27,942 nt of DNA from Erythrobacter sp. 34-65-8 (GTDB taxonomy: Bacteria > Pseudomonadota > Alphaproteobacteria > Sphingomonadales > Sphingomonadaceae). The stretch covers positions 1 to 27,942 of the forward strand of contig NCJP01000001.1 of assembly GCA_002278985.1 (NCBI GenBank). The letters are read 5' to 3'. Below the pieces are notes generated by a model that searched no databases, was not told where the DNA came from, and was given only the letters and a program-made list of their open reading frames with translations. Every line of letters starts with the position of its first letter. The first letter of the stretch is position 1. Of this stretch, positions 1 to 9,320 are shown in pieces. Made by a program: the position numbers and the translations under genes.

Positions 1-390
1 CTGATCGGGCAATACCAGTCAGGCGTGCAGGGCGGGCAGAAGCGCGCCTATGTGATCTGGACCCGGCTGATCCGGCCCGATGGCGCCTCGGTCAACCTCT
101 CCTCTCCGGCGGTCGGCTTCGACGGGACCACCGGCCTTGCGGGCGATGTGAACAATCACTTCTTCCGCCGGTTCGGCTCGGCCATGCTGCTCTCGGTGAT
201 CGGCAGCATCGGCACCTTTGCCTCGGGCGGCGCCTCGGTCGTGCTCGGCGGGGCAGGGCAGTCGGCCGCGTCGGTCGCGGCGCAGCAGGACAGCCAGATC
301 GGCCCGACCATCCGCGTGCGCCAGGGCGAGCCGATCCGCGTGTTCACCGCGCGCGATCTCGACTTCTCGCAGGTTCCGGCCGTCCGCTGA
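1..390 (+). CDS. virB10: VirB10/TrbI family T4SS core protein, C-terminal part (5' end outside window)
   Basis: The reading frame is open from base 1 to a TGA at 388-390 and gives 129 residues. The sequence matches the C-terminal beta-barrel domain of VirB10/TrbI/ComB10 proteins: it has the family pattern 'YQSGVQGGQKRAYVIWTRL', a Pro-Asp-Gly turn, 'VNNHFFRRFG', then a hydrophobic stretch 'AMLLSVIGSIG', which corresponds to the antenna/outer-membrane-pore helices. In type IV secretion systems VirB10 spans both membranes and senses ATP use by the cytoplasmic ATPases. virB11 starts 4 bases after the stop, so the two genes form the end of a virB-type operon. The N-terminus and the rest of the operon lie left of the window. 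The family call is confident; whether the system moves DNA or protein cannot be told from here. Confidence 0.88.
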   Translation: MIGQYQSGVQGGQKRAYVIWTRLIRPDGASVNLSSPAVGFDGTTGLAGDVNNHFFRRFGSAMLLSVIGSIGTFASGGASVVLGGAGQSAASVAAQQDSQIGPTIRVRQGEPIRVFTARDLDFSQVPAVR

Positions 391-394
391 GGTC

Positions 395-1420
395 ATGAGC
401 GCCGATATCCATCCTCTCCAGACCTCTCCGGCGAGCGGCAGCGCGATGACCGAAGGCGAGCGCAGCGTCTATCTTGACGCCTATCTCGCCCCGTTCCGGC
501 GCTGGCTGGACCGGGATACGGTGACCGAGATCATGGTCAACCGGCCGGGCGAGGTGTGGATCGAGGATGCGAGCGATCCGGGCATGAAGCGGATCGAGAC
601 GCCGGAAATCGACGATCGGCTGGTGCAGCGCCTGGCCGAGCAGGTGGCGCGGGTCAGCCACCAGGGGATCAATCGCGAGCATCCGCTGCTGGGCGCGACC
701 TTGCCCGATGGCGCACGCGTGCAGTTCTGCGGGCCGCCGGCGGCGCGCAAGCACTGGGTCATGGCCATCCGGCGCCACCGGCGGCTAGACCTGCCGCTGG
801 ATGCCTATGATGCCGGTCCGCTCGCCCCGATTACGCGCGGTGCCATGCCGGATCCGCAGGCCGAGCCGATTGCCTTCCTGCGCGCGGCCATCCGCCAGCG
901 GCGCACGATCCTGATCTCGGGCGGCACCAGCACCGGCAAGACCACTTTCCTCAACGCCATGCTTGGCGAAATCCCGCGCGAGGAGCGTGTGGTGCTGGTG
1001 GAAGACACGCCCGAACTGCGCCTTCCGGGCGAAAACGGGGTCGGGCTGGTCGCGGTGAAAGGCGAGCTGGGCGAAGCCAAGGTGACCGCCAACGAACTGC
1101 TCCAGGCGGCGCTGCGCCTGCGGCCGGACCGGATCGTGCTGGGCGAGCTGCGCGGCGCGGAAAGCGTCAGCTTCCTGCGCGCGATCAACACTGGCCATCC
1201 GGGCAGTTTCTCCACCATCCATGCCAACAGCTTGCGCGGTGCGCTCGAACAACTGGCGCTGATGGTGATGCAGACCGGCATCGGCCTGACCCGCGCCGAC
1301 ACCATTGCCTATGCTGCCTCGGTGATTGACGTCGTGGTCCAGCTGGGGCGCGATGCCCGGGGCAAGCGCACCATTACCCAGATTGCCGAAAGCGCGACGC
1401 TGCTGGAGAACATCGCCTGA
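395..1420 (+). CDS. virB11: VirB11 family type IV secretion ATPase
   Basis: A 341-residue hexameric traffic ATPase that powers pilus assembly or substrate transfer at the inner membrane. The N-terminal domain runs to about residue 150. The C-terminal RecA-like domain has a Walker A 'GGTSTGKTT' at residues 176-184, an Asp box 'VLVEDTPEL', a Walker B-like 'IVLGELRG' and a His box 'GHPGSFSTIHANS', all diagnostic for VirB11/PilT-type ATPases. I chose ATG 395 because it lies 4 bases after the virB10 stop; the frame is open further upstream, but that stretch overlaps virB10. An in-frame ATG at 446 is a possible shorter start (324 aa), and neither has a strong ribosome binding site. It is the last T4SS gene visible; the next gene is unrelated (ppk). 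Confidence 0.93.
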   Translation: MSADIHPLQTSPASGSAMTEGERSVYLDAYLAPFRRWLDRDTVTEIMVNRPGEVWIEDASDPGMKRIETPEIDDRLVQRLAEQVARVSHQGINREHPLLGATLPDGARVQFCGPPAARKHWVMAIRRHRRLDLPLDAYDAGPLAPITRGAMPDPQAEPIAFLRAAIRQRRTILISGGTSTGKTTFLNAMLGEIPREERVVLVEDTPELRLPGENGVGLVAVKGELGEAKVTANELLQAALRLRPDRIVLGELRGAESVSFLRAINTGHPGSFSTIHANSLRGALEQLALMVMQTGIGLTRADTIAYAASVIDVVVQLGRDARGKRTITQIAESATLLENIA

Positions 1421-1444
1421 GCGCACCCGCCGGACCTGACAGAA

Positions 1445-1473
1445 TTGTGTCAAAGTGCTTCCCGTGATTTACA
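1445..1473 (+). promoter_or_regulatory. Weak candidate sigma70 promoter for ppk-ppx
   Basis: TTGTGT (1445-1450), a 17-base spacer, then TTTACA (1468-1473). The spacing is ideal, but each hexamer is only a partial match to consensus. If used, transcription would begin at about 1480, which would favour the internal ATG at 1549 as the ppk start. This is tentative. Confidence 0.25.
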
Positions 1474-1479
1474 GGTGCG

Positions 1480-3747
1480 ATGGAGCCTTCCAAGCCTGCC
1501 CCCGCATTTCATCCTGCCAACCGGCCTGAGCCGGAACCGACGAGGTCCATGCTAACCCAGCCTGACAGTGGTGGAGAGCCAACCAGCAGTACGGCCCTGC
1601 CTGCTGACGCCAGCGTGCGCTACGTCAACCGTGAGCTGAGCTGGCTGGCGTTCAACGAACGGGTTCTGGCCGAAGCCTCGAACGAGACCTATCCGCTGCT
1701 TGAGCGGCTGCGCTTCCTGTCGATTTCCGGCAGCAACCTTGATGAATTCATGATGATCCGCGTTGCCGGCCTGGTGGGCCAGATGCAGCGCAAGATCCGC
1801 TCCACTTCGATCGACGGACAGACTCCATCGCAGCAGCTCGCCGCCATCCGCGAGCGGGTGATGGCGCTGCACCGCGATCAGCGCCGGGTCTGGTCCGAAT
1901 TGCGCACTGGTCTGGGCGAACAGGGCATCCACGTGGCGGATGAGGAACGGTTGGGCCAACTGGCTTACGAGTGGCTTCGCAGCCATTTCGTGGAAGAGGT
2001 TGCCCCGGTGCTGACCCCGCAGGCGATCGATCCGGCCCACCCGTTTCCGTTCGTTGCCAATGGCGGGCTGGGGGTACTGTTCACCCTCAAGCGCGAGTCC
2101 GATGGCGAGGCGATGGAAGCGATGGTGCTGCTGCCGCCGGCTTTGCCGCGATTTGTCCGCGTGCCCGACGACAAGGTGGGTGCCAAAGCAGGCGCCAAAG
2201 CAGAGGAAGGCGCGATCTATATCAGCCTTGAAAGCCTGGTGCGGCGCTTTGCCGACCACCTGTTCCCCGGCTTCGCGATTGTCGGCGATTGCGTGTTCCG
2301 GGTGATCCGCGACAGCGATCTCGAGATCGAGGAAGAAGCCGAAGACCTGGTCCGCACCTTCCGCAGCGCAATCCAGCGTCGCCGCCGGGGGCAGGTGATC
2401 CAGCTGGAGCTGGAGGATCTGAGCGATCCGGACGATGCCCAGTTACTCCGCGAACAGTTGGGCCTGCGCGATGCGCTGGTGGTTGAAAGCGAATGGCTGG
2501 TCGGGATCGCCGGCCTTGCCGCAGTGGTCGAGGAAGACCGGCCCGACCTCAAGTTCCCGCCTTATGCCCCGCGCTATCCCGAGCGGATCATGGAGCATGA
2601 TGGCGACTGCTTTTCCGCCATCCGGGCGAAGGATATTGTCATCCACCACCCCTACGAGAGCTTCGAGGTGGTGGTCGATTTCCTGCGCCAGGCGGCGGCC
2701 GACCCGGACGTGGTGGCCATCAAGCAGACGCTTTATCGCGCGGGCAACCAGTCCCCGGTGATCGCGGCGCTGATTGCGGCGGCCGAAGCGGGCAAGTCCG
2801 TCACCGCCGTGGTCGAGATCAAGGCCCGGTTCGACGAGGAGCAGAACCTGATGTGGGCCAGCCAGCTGGAGCGGGCGGGCGTCCAGGTGATCTACGGCTT
2901 CGTCGACTGGAAGACCCACGCCAAGGTATCGCTGGTGGTGCGGCGCGAAGAGGGCCGCTTGCGGACCTACTGCCATTTCGGCACCGGCAACTATCATCCG
3001 ACCAATGCGCGGATCTACACCGATCTCAGCTTCTTTACCGCCGATCCCGCCTTCGGTCGTGATGCCGCCCGGTTGTTCAATTTCGTCACCGGTTACATCG
3101 AGCCGCACAAGACCGAGCGGCTGGTGATCGCCCCGCTGGCGCTGCGGGAAAAGCTGTATGAACTGATCGACACCGAGATTGCCAACGCCCGCGTCGGCAA
3201 GCCGGCGGCCATCTGGACCAAGCTCAACTCGCTGACCGACGAGGGCCTGATCGACCGGCTTTATGCCGCAAGCGAAGCCGGGGTCGATATCCAGCTGGTG
3301 GTCCGCGGGATCTGTTCCTTGCGCGCAGGCGTGCCCGGACTGTCGGAGAATATCCGGGTCAAGTCGATCATCGGGCGGTTTCTTGAACACAGCCGGATCT
3401 GGGCCTTCGGGGCTGGCTACCGCCTGCCTTCGCAGCGGGCCAAGGTGTTCATTTCGTCGGCTGACGGCATGGGCCGCAACCTTGATCGGCGGGTCGAGGT
3501 CATGCTGCCGGTCACCAACCGCACCGTGCATGACCAGATCCTGCAGCAGGTGCTGGTTGCCAACCTGCTCGATACCGAACAGAGCTGGGAATGCGATCCG
3601 GATGGTATCTATCGCCGGATGGCGCCGGGCGAGCACCCGTTCAACCTGCATCGCTATTTCATGACCAACCCCTCGCTTTCAGGCCGGGGCGGGGCGGCTG
3701 AGGCGGCCGGCGTGCCGAAACTCGCGCTGAAAAGAGGAGCGACATGA
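1480..3747 (+). CDS. ppk1: Polyphosphate kinase 1
   Basis: A 755-residue enzyme that reversibly polymerises the gamma-phosphate of ATP into inorganic polyphosphate at the inner face of the membrane. The core begins with the PPK1 N-terminal domain 'RYVNRELSWLAFNERVL' and 'SISGSNLDEFMMIRV'. The two phospholipase-D-like C-terminal domains carry 'HAKVSLVVRR', the catalytic-histidine motif 'CHFGTGNYHPTNARIYTD' (His499 counting from ATG 1480) and 'LDRRVEVMLPV'. The first 45 or so residues are Pro/Ser-rich and lie outside the conserved core. An alternative ATG at 1549, with GAGG just upstream, would remove 23 of them. The stop overlaps the ppx start (ATGA, 3744-3747), so the two polyphosphate genes are translationally coupled. 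Confidence 0.96.
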   Translation: MEPSKPAPAFHPANRPEPEPTRSMLTQPDSGGEPTSSTALPADASVRYVNRELSWLAFNERVLAEASNETYPLLERLRFLSISGSNLDEFMMIRVAGLVGQMQRKIRSTSIDGQTPSQQLAAIRERVMALHRDQRRVWSELRTGLGEQGIHVADEERLGQLAYEWLRSHFVEEVAPVLTPQAIDPAHPFPFVANGGLGVLFTLKRESDGEAMEAMVLLPPALPRFVRVPDDKVGAKAGAKAEEGAIYISLESLVRRFADHLFPGFAIVGDCVFRVIRDSDLEIEEEAEDLVRTFRSAIQRRRRGQVIQLELEDLSDPDDAQLLREQLGLRDALVVESEWLVGIAGLAAVVEEDRPDLKFPPYAPRYPERIMEHDGDCFSAIRAKDIVIHHPYESFEVVVDFLRQAAADPDVVAIKQTLYRAGNQSPVIAALIAAAEAGKSVTAVVEIKARFDEEQNLMWASQLERAGVQVIYGFVDWKTHAKVSLVVRREEGRLRTYCHFGTGNYHPTNARIYTDLSFFTADPAFGRDAARLFNFVTGYIEPHKTERLVIAPLALREKLYELIDTEIANARVGKPAAIWTKLNSLTDEGLIDRLYAASEAGVDIQLVVRGICSLRAGVPGLSENIRVKSIIGRFLEHSRIWAFGAGYRLPSQRAKVFISSADGMGRNLDRRVEVMLPVTNRTVHDQILQQVLVANLLDTEQSWECDPDGIYRRMAPGEHPFNLHRYFMTNPSLSGRGGAAEAAGVPKLALKRGAT

Positions 3748-5267
3748 CAGGGCTGGGCACACGCAAGGCTGACCGCGACGGGGCCTTCTCCGGTAACCGG
3801 CCGCAGCGGGCGATCATCGACATCGGATCGAACTCGGTCCGCATGGTGCTGTATGGCGGGTCGCTGCGCGCGCCCGATACCCTGTTCAACGAGAAGGTCA
3901 TGGCTCGGCTGGGTGCCGGGATGAAGAAAGGCAAGCTCGCGCCGCAGTCAGTGGCGCTGGCGATGCGCGGGCTCCGGCGATGGGCGCAGATCCTGTCTGA
4001 CCTGGGCATTACCGACGTCGACACCGTGGCCACGGCCGCCGTGCGCGATGCGGTGGATGGTGAGGCCTTCCTCGACCAGGTCCGCGCCATCGGGCTGGCC
4101 CCGCGCGTGCTGTCGGGCGAGGAAGAGGCGCGCGTTTCGGCCCGGGGCGTGCAGGGCGCCTTCCCCGGGGCGATTGGCGCGGTGGCCGATCTGGGCGGCG
4201 GCAGCCTGGAACTGGTCCGGATTGGCGACGGCGAAGTCGCGCGCGGGGTCAGCCTGCCGCTCGGCTCGCTCCGGCTGGCCGCTTATGCCGAAGGGAATTT
4301 CGACGATACCGTGCGGCGGCTGGCGAAGGTGATCCGTGATGCAGGCTGGAATGAGGCCTTGCCCGGTCCGCTCTACCTGGTCGGCGGCAGCTGGCGCGCG
4401 CTGGCGGTGCAGGCGCTGTACCAGCGGCGCAGCGTGCTGACCGACCCGCATGGACTGGAACTGGCCCGCAAGGATGCCCGGCGCCTCGCCCGCAAGGTGG
4501 CCGGCATGACCCCAGAGGTGCTGCGCCGCAACCCGCGCCTGTCGTCGAGCCGGGCGGACAGCCTGCCGCTGACCGGCCCCCTGCTGGAGGCGCTGCTTGA
4601 CCGGTTGAAGCCTGAGCGGGTGGTCTTTTCTTCCTGGGGCCTGCGCGAAGGGCTGCTGTTCGACCGGCTGCCTTACGAGCAGCAGGCGCAGGACCCGTTG
4701 CTGGCCGGCATATCGGTGTTTGCCAACATGCGCGGCTGCCCGCCCACCCTCGCCACCCGAGTGGCCGGATGGACAGTCGATGCCATGCCGCCAGGCTGGC
4801 CCGGCTCGGAGCGGGTGCGCCTTGCCGCGACCAGCCTCGCGCTGGCCTCGATGCAGGTCGAGCCCAACCTGCGGATTGGCCTCGGCATTGACTGGGCGCT
4901 GCAGAAGCGGTGGATCGGCCTGACGGGAGAGGAGCGCGCGCTGATGGCCGCTGCCATCGCCGCGAACGGCAATCAGTGCGCTTTGCCGGTGCAGGTCACG
5001 TCGCTGGCGCGCAAGGAGCGGCTTGAGGCGGCGATCTGCTGGGGCCTGGCCATCCGCCTGTGCCGCCGCCTGGGCGGCCGGTCGCGCGCCTCGCTCCAGG
5101 CCACCCGCCTGACGGTGGAAGGGGGCACGCTGGTGCTCCAGATCGACGAAGGCCGTGCCAGCCTGTTCGGCCCGCCGAACGAGAAGGATTTTGCGCTGCT
5201 CGCTGGCCGGATGGGCCTCAAACCGGAGTTCCGGCTGGCCCGGAATGATTCAGCGGTAGCTGACTGA
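3744..5267 (+). CDS. ppx: Exopolyphosphatase / guanosine pentaphosphatase (Ppx/GppA family)
   Basis: A 507-residue actin-fold phosphatase that removes terminal phosphates from polyphosphate or from pppGpp. The sugar-kinase/HSP70 fold motifs are visible: phosphate-1 loop 'IDIGSNSVRM' (residues 25-34), 'VATAAVRDA', the second phosphate loop 'VADLGGGSLELVRI' and 'LVGGSWRAL'. The length beyond about residue 320 corresponds to the C-terminal helical HD-like domain of long Ppx proteins. The start is well supported: AAAGAGGAG lies just upstream of ATG 3744, which overlaps the ppk1 stop. Pairing with ppk1 gives synthesis and breakdown of polyphosphate from one transcript. Sequence alone does not separate Ppx from GppA; the ppk1 partner favours Ppx. 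Confidence 0.93.
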   Translation: MTGLGTRKADRDGAFSGNRPQRAIIDIGSNSVRMVLYGGSLRAPDTLFNEKVMARLGAGMKKGKLAPQSVALAMRGLRRWAQILSDLGITDVDTVATAAVRDAVDGEAFLDQVRAIGLAPRVLSGEEEARVSARGVQGAFPGAIGAVADLGGGSLELVRIGDGEVARGVSLPLGSLRLAAYAEGNFDDTVRRLAKVIRDAGWNEALPGPLYLVGGSWRALAVQALYQRRSVLTDPHGLELARKDARRLARKVAGMTPEVLRRNPRLSSSRADSLPLTGPLLEALLDRLKPERVVFSSWGLREGLLFDRLPYEQQAQDPLLAGISVFANMRGCPPTLATRVAGWTVDAMPPGWPGSERVRLAATSLALASMQVEPNLRIGLGIDWALQKRWIGLTGEERALMAAAIAANGNQCALPVQVTSLARKERLEAAICWGLAIRLCRRLGGRSRASLQATRLTVEGGTLVLQIDEGRASLFGPPNEKDFALLAGRMGLKPEFRLARNDSAVAD

Positions 5268-5473
5268 AACGGCCAGAACCGCGAAAATTGCGACTCCCGG
5301 TCGGTGCATAAACGTCACAGATGGCTGGAGCGGGGGGTGGATAACTCCCCGGCGCAGGTGCAGACGCGGCCCAAGGCAGCGATTCCGACGTAGGGGAAAC
5401 GGGCGATTTGTCGCCACAAACGTCCTGCTCGCGAAATGTTCGGAACGCCGCGCAATGGCATCACGCAACCCTA

Positions 5474-5502
5474 TTGCCATTATCGTCCTAATTGATTTAG
5501 CC
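5474..5502 (+). promoter_or_regulatory. Candidate promoter of the TonB receptor gene
   Basis: TTGCCA (5474-5479) is followed 16-17 bases later by TTTAGC/TTAGCC (5496-5502), about 50 bases before the receptor start. The 284-base gap 5268-5551 otherwise holds no convincing ORF, and this AT-richer patch is its best promoter candidate. The -10 match is poor. Confidence 0.3.
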
Positions 5503-5537
5503 TGCGCTCCCAGAGCAGCCGCAAAAGACGGCGCCAA

Positions 5538-5547
5538 TGAGGAGAGG
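5538..5547 (+). promoter_or_regulatory. Strong ribosome binding site that fixes the TonB receptor start
   Basis: GAGGAGAGG lies 5-6 bases before ATG 5552. It selects that ATG over the in-frame ATG at 5537, which lies before the site. Confidence 0.7.
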
Positions 5548-5551
5548 ATTA

Positions 5552-8430
5552 ATGAGGGTTAAAGCTACCCTGATGGTCGGCGTTGCCGCCACATCGATTG
5601 CATTCCCGGCTTATGCACAGGACGAACCGCAAGGCACCACCCGGGCCGCGCCGGAAATCGTGGTCACGGCCCAGCGACAGGCGCAAAGCCTGCAGGAAGT
5701 GCCGATTGCGGTCAGCGCCTTCTCGGCCGAAGCGCTGGAAGCGCAGCAGATCGAGAACGCCAGCGACCTGCAACTGACCCTGCCCAACGTCTCCTTCACC
5801 AAGAGCAACTTTACCGCTTCCAGCTTCACCATTCGCGGGATCGGTGACCTGTGCGTCGGCGTGAGCTGCGACAGCGCGACCGCGATCCACCTCAACGGAT
5901 CGCCGCTGTTCGGCACCCGCCTGTTCGAAACCGAATATTTCGACCTTGAGCGGGTCGAAGTCCTGCGCGGCCCGCAAGGCACCCTGTTCGGCCGCAACGC
6001 CACCTCGGGCGTGGTCAACGTCGTCTCCGCCAAGCCGGATCTGTCCGGCTTCGGTGCAGCGGGCGAATTCGAATACGGCAACTTCGACAGCATCCGTGCC
6101 AAGGGCATGATCAACCTGCCGATCGGCGATACGCTGGGCGTGCGCGTGGCGGGCTTTTACCTCAACCGCGATGGCTATACCAAGAATCTGTTCGACGGCA
6201 CCCGCATCGACGGGCGTGACATGTATGCCATTCGCGGTTCGAACCGACGGAAGACACGACCATCGACCTGATGGGCTATTACTTCCGCGAAAACGATGAT
6301 CGCCTGCGCATCCAGAAGCAGCAGTGCCAGCGCGATCCCACCGGGGTGCTCGGCTGCCTCAACAACCGGCGCGATTCCGACAAGACCAACACCAATTCGA
6401 CCTTCACCGGCACGCTCGCATCGGAAGAGTTCCTGCGGATCAACGGTCTCCCGGCCGGGTTCGGCCTGAACAGCCTCTATGGGCCGGATGGCTACACCGG
6501 GTTCGACGATCCGGACGATGTCCGCACTGTCAGCACCGCGTTCACGCCGGAATACTTCGCCGACGAGATGATCCTCCAGGCGAACCTCGAGCACAGCTTC
6601 GGTGCTATCAACGTCTCCCTGACCGGGGTTTACCAGGAAACCAGCGTCGACTCGCGGCAGGATTACAACCTCGGCGTGCTCAATCGCACCCGGATGCAAC
6701 CGGCGCTGAACCAGGTGGCGTTCTTCGCGGCCAATGTCTCGCCCGCCTATTTCGGGCCGTTTGCCCAGGGCATCATGCCGAACGGGCCAGCGGGCGACCT
6801 GTGCGTCTCCGATACCCGGCTTGATGGACGCGGCGCTTTCGAGGGGTTCTCCAACTGCTCCAGCGTTCCGATGACCTATGACCGGTCCAACCAGGAGAAC
6901 GAAAGCTGGTCGGCAGAAGCGATCATCTCGTCCGACTTTGACGGGCCGTTCAACTTCCTCGTCGGCGGGATCTATGCCGACTCGAAGGTGCTGGAAAACA
7001 GCTACTTCGTGAATGCGTTCGCGATCGACTACATTACCGGTCTGCTGGGCTCGTTCACCTCGTTCGGGACGGCCGTTGACGCCAATCCGAACAACAACCT
7101 GCCGCCATCTTATCTGGCGACCTCGTTCTTCCGCAACAACACGCAGAACTTCCAGCTCAAGAGCTACGGGCTGTTCGGCGAGGTCTATTTCGACATCAGC
7201 GACCGGCTGAAGTTCACCGGCGGCCTGCGGTACAACAACGACAAGAAATCCATTACCGCCCGTTCGACGCTGGCGAGCTTCCTCAATCCCTACAGCAACG
7301 ACGGCGATCCGTTTTCTTCGCCGTTCGTTGGTTCGTTTGACGCCGATCCGGGGACGCCGGGCAACCAGATCGTCCAGAACCGCTCGGTCGGGTTTGACGA
7401 GATTACCGGGCGTGCAGTGCTCGATTACGAGATTACCCCGGACAACCTGCTCTACGCTTCGTACTCGCGCGGCTACAAATCGGGCGGGATCAACCCGCCG
7501 CTCCAGCCGATCTTCGCCGTTCCCGACAGCTTCGGTTCGGAATCGATCGACGCCTTCGAAATCGGCAGCAAGAACACCTTCGCCAATGGCGCACTGCAGC
7601 TGAATGCCACGGCCTTCTACTACAAGTACAAGGACTTGCAGCTCAGCCGCATCATCGCCCGCACGGCGGTGAACGATACGATCGATGCCAACATCTGGGG
7701 GGTCGAGCTGGAAGGGATCATCCGTCCGGACGATGCCTGGCTGATCAACATGAACTTCAGCTACCTCAACGCGCAGGTGGCAGGGGACCAGTTCTTCAGC
7801 GACTCGCGTGATCCGGGCGGTGGCAACCCGAACGCGGTGATCATCAAGGACATCACCAATGGCGCCAACTGCGCGGTGGTCGGCCCGGCTCCGGGTGTGG
7901 CAGCCGGTTTCGTGGGTGCAGTGAACAGCACGCTGGGTCTGCGAGGGGCGACGCCCTTCCCGACCGACGGCGGGATCGCCTCGCTCGGGGCGTTCGGCAT
8001 CTGCGCAGCGCTGCAAGCCAATGCGCCGGCCGGTATCCAGGTGCTGAGCCCGGGTGTGGAGATCAACCTGAAGGGCAACAAGCTGCCCCAGGCGCCGGAA
8101 ATGAAGGCCTCGGTCGGTGTCCAGTACACCTACGAGTTCGACAGCGGCTGGAACCTGGTGCCGCGGTTCGACCTTGCCTTCACCGGCGAGCAGTTCGGCA
8201 ACGTGTTCAATGGCAACGTCAACCGGATCGAACCGTTCGTCCAGGCGAACGCGCAGATCCAGCTCAACGGGCCGGACAACAAGTGGTTCGTGCGCGGGTT
8301 CGTGCAGAACATCTTCGACAGCAACTCGACCACGGGCCTTTACGTGACCGATGCCTCGTCGGGTCTGTTCACCAACATCTTCACCCTCGATCCGCGGCGC
8401 TACGGCCTCGCGGTGGGTGCCAAGTTCTGA
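5552..8430 (+). pseudogene. TonB-dependent outer-membrane receptor, interrupted by a frameshift at about 6241
   Basis: Two adjacent frames together make one roughly 960-residue TonB-dependent transporter. The first (5552-6271) holds a signal peptide with an AYA|Q cleavage site at residues 20-23, a TonB-box region 'EIVVTAQR', and the plug ('VPIAVSAFSAEALEAQQI', 'FTIRGIGD', 'RVEVLRGPQGTLFGRNAT'). It leaves the family pattern after 'DMYAIRGS' and stops at 6269-6271. The second frame (open before its first ATG at 6271) resumes at about 6241 with 'EPTEDTTIDLMGYYFRE' and carries the beta-barrel to 'DPRRYGLAVGAKF', ending in the usual terminal aromatic residue. Frame changes from 2 to 1, as after loss of 1 base or 1+3n bases. 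The break sits inside the palindrome CGGTTCGAACCG. A sequencing or assembly error would give the same picture; the intact barrel frame argues that any mutation is recent. The substrate is unknown. Confidence 0.8.
6235..6246. repeat. 12-bp perfect palindrome at the receptor frameshift
   Basis: CGGTTCGAACCG reads the same on both strands and spans the exact point where the receptor reading frame shifts. It could be the scar of a short deletion between GGTTCG repeats, or a structure that caused a sequencing error. Confidence 0.6.
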
Positions 8431-8453
8431 CCCACGAGGTCAGTTGGGGGAGG

Positions 8454-8485
8454 GAAGGGCCGGTAGAAATCCCGGCCCTTCTTAT
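8454..8485 (+). terminator. Rho-independent terminator of the TonB receptor gene
   Basis: A 9-bp perfect stem AAGGGCCGG (8455-8463) / CCGGCCCTT (8472-8480) encloses an 8-base loop. A further G-C pair closes it outside, and CTTATTT follows on the plus strand. It starts 24 bases after the receptor stop. The minus-strand side has no T run, so it is unlikely to serve the convergent transporter gene. Confidence 0.75.
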
Positions 8486-8494
8486 TTGCGTTGT

Positions 8495-9259
8495 TCAAGT
8501 CCTGTCGCTGCGGGCGAATGGCGAGAAATCGGTTGCGGTGTCGTAGAGGTCCACGCCCTCTGACCGCTTGAGGCGCCCCACCACCACATAAGTCACCGGG
8601 GTCAGCACCGCTTCCCACACGACCTTGAGCACCCAGTTGGTGACCATCACGATGATCACATCGCGGGTCTCCCACACGCCGAGGAAGGCGACCGGATAGA
8701 AGATCGCGCTGTCCACCGCCTGCCCGACAAAGGTCGATCCGATCGTGCGGCTCCACAGCGCCTTGCCTTGCGTCCAGATCTTCATCCGCGCGAGGACGAA
8801 GGCGTTGACGAATTCGCCCGCCCAGAACGCCAGGATCGAAGCGAGCACGATGCGCGGCACCTGGCCGAACACGCTTTCGTAAGCGGATTGCCCGGTCCAG
8901 CTGGCGGCCGGGGGCATGGCGACCACGGCCCAGCTCATGAAGGCCATGAACACCAGTGCGGCAAAGCCGGTCCAGATGCAGCGGCGGGCCCGCTCGTAGC
9001 CGTAGACCTCGGTCAGGATGTCGCCAATCACATAGCTGACCGGGAAGAACAGGATCCCTGCGCCGAATACGAACAGGCCATCGGGTGCGGGCCACCAGCC
9101 CTCCGGCCAGAACGGCACCGGCATGGCGGCCAGCTTGGCCGCACCGATGACGTTAGACAGCAGCAGGATGGCGACGAAGGCCGCCATCACCAGGTCGAAA
9201 TGGCGGAACGTGCGCGGGGCACCGGCGCCGGTTTCGACGCGGATCGGGGTCTGGTCCAT
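8495..9259 (-). CDS. yhhQ: Queuosine precursor transporter, YhhQ/VUT family
   Basis: A 254-residue inner-membrane protein of the vitamin-uptake-transporter (VUT, formerly DUF165) family, whose Escherichia coli member YhhQ imports the queuosine precursors preQ0/preQ1. Family marks are the first helix region 'VMAAFVAILLLSNVIGAA', the signature 'GDILTEVYGYERAR' (residues 79-92), an acidic residue inside a helix at 'WAGEFVNAFVLARMK', and 'GQAVDSAIFYPVAF'. About six hydrophobic segments are visible. ATG 9259 is chosen because the family core begins 20 residues later; no good ribosome binding site is seen. It stands alone, convergent with the receptor gene and divergent from tRNA-Arg. No preQ1 riboswitch fold was recognised in the short upstream gap. 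Confidence 0.9.
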   Translation of the reverse strand: MDQTPIRVETGAGAPRTFRHFDLVMAAFVAILLLSNVIGAAKLAAMPVPFWPEGWWPAPDGLFVFGAGILFFPVSYVIGDILTEVYGYERARRCIWTGFAALVFMAFMSWAVVAMPPAASWTGQSAYESVFGQVPRIVLASILAFWAGEFVNAFVLARMKIWTQGKALWSRTIGSTFVGQAVDSAIFYPVAFLGVWETRDVIIVMVTNWVLKVVWEAVLTPVTYVVVGRLKRSEGVDLYDTATDFSPFARSDRT

Positions 9260-9280
9260 GGGGGGCGTGCCTATCGCGTT

Positions 9281-9308
9281 TTGACGGCCGCGAAAAGCGC
9301 GCTAATGC
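9281..9308 (+). promoter_or_regulatory. Candidate promoter of tRNA-Arg
   Basis: TTGACG (9281-9286), a 16-base spacer and TAATGC (9303-9308) place a start point near 9315, a few bases before the mature tRNA at 9321. The -35 is strong and the -10 weak. Confidence 0.45.
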
Positions 9309-9320
9309 GGGGCCCGGCGC

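Noticed and set aside
5336..5344. DnaA-box-like TTATCCACC (minus strand)
   Set aside because: A single box with 8 of 9 matches, no further boxes, no AT-rich unwinding region and no dnaA/dnaN neighbours; not evidence of an origin.
6175..8016. 613-codon minus-strand ORF
   Set aside because: Antisense to the TonB receptor barrel, with no family features.
9260..9320. Possible preQ1 riboswitch before yhhQ
   Set aside because: The gap is only 61 bases and no preQ1 aptamer pattern was recognised.
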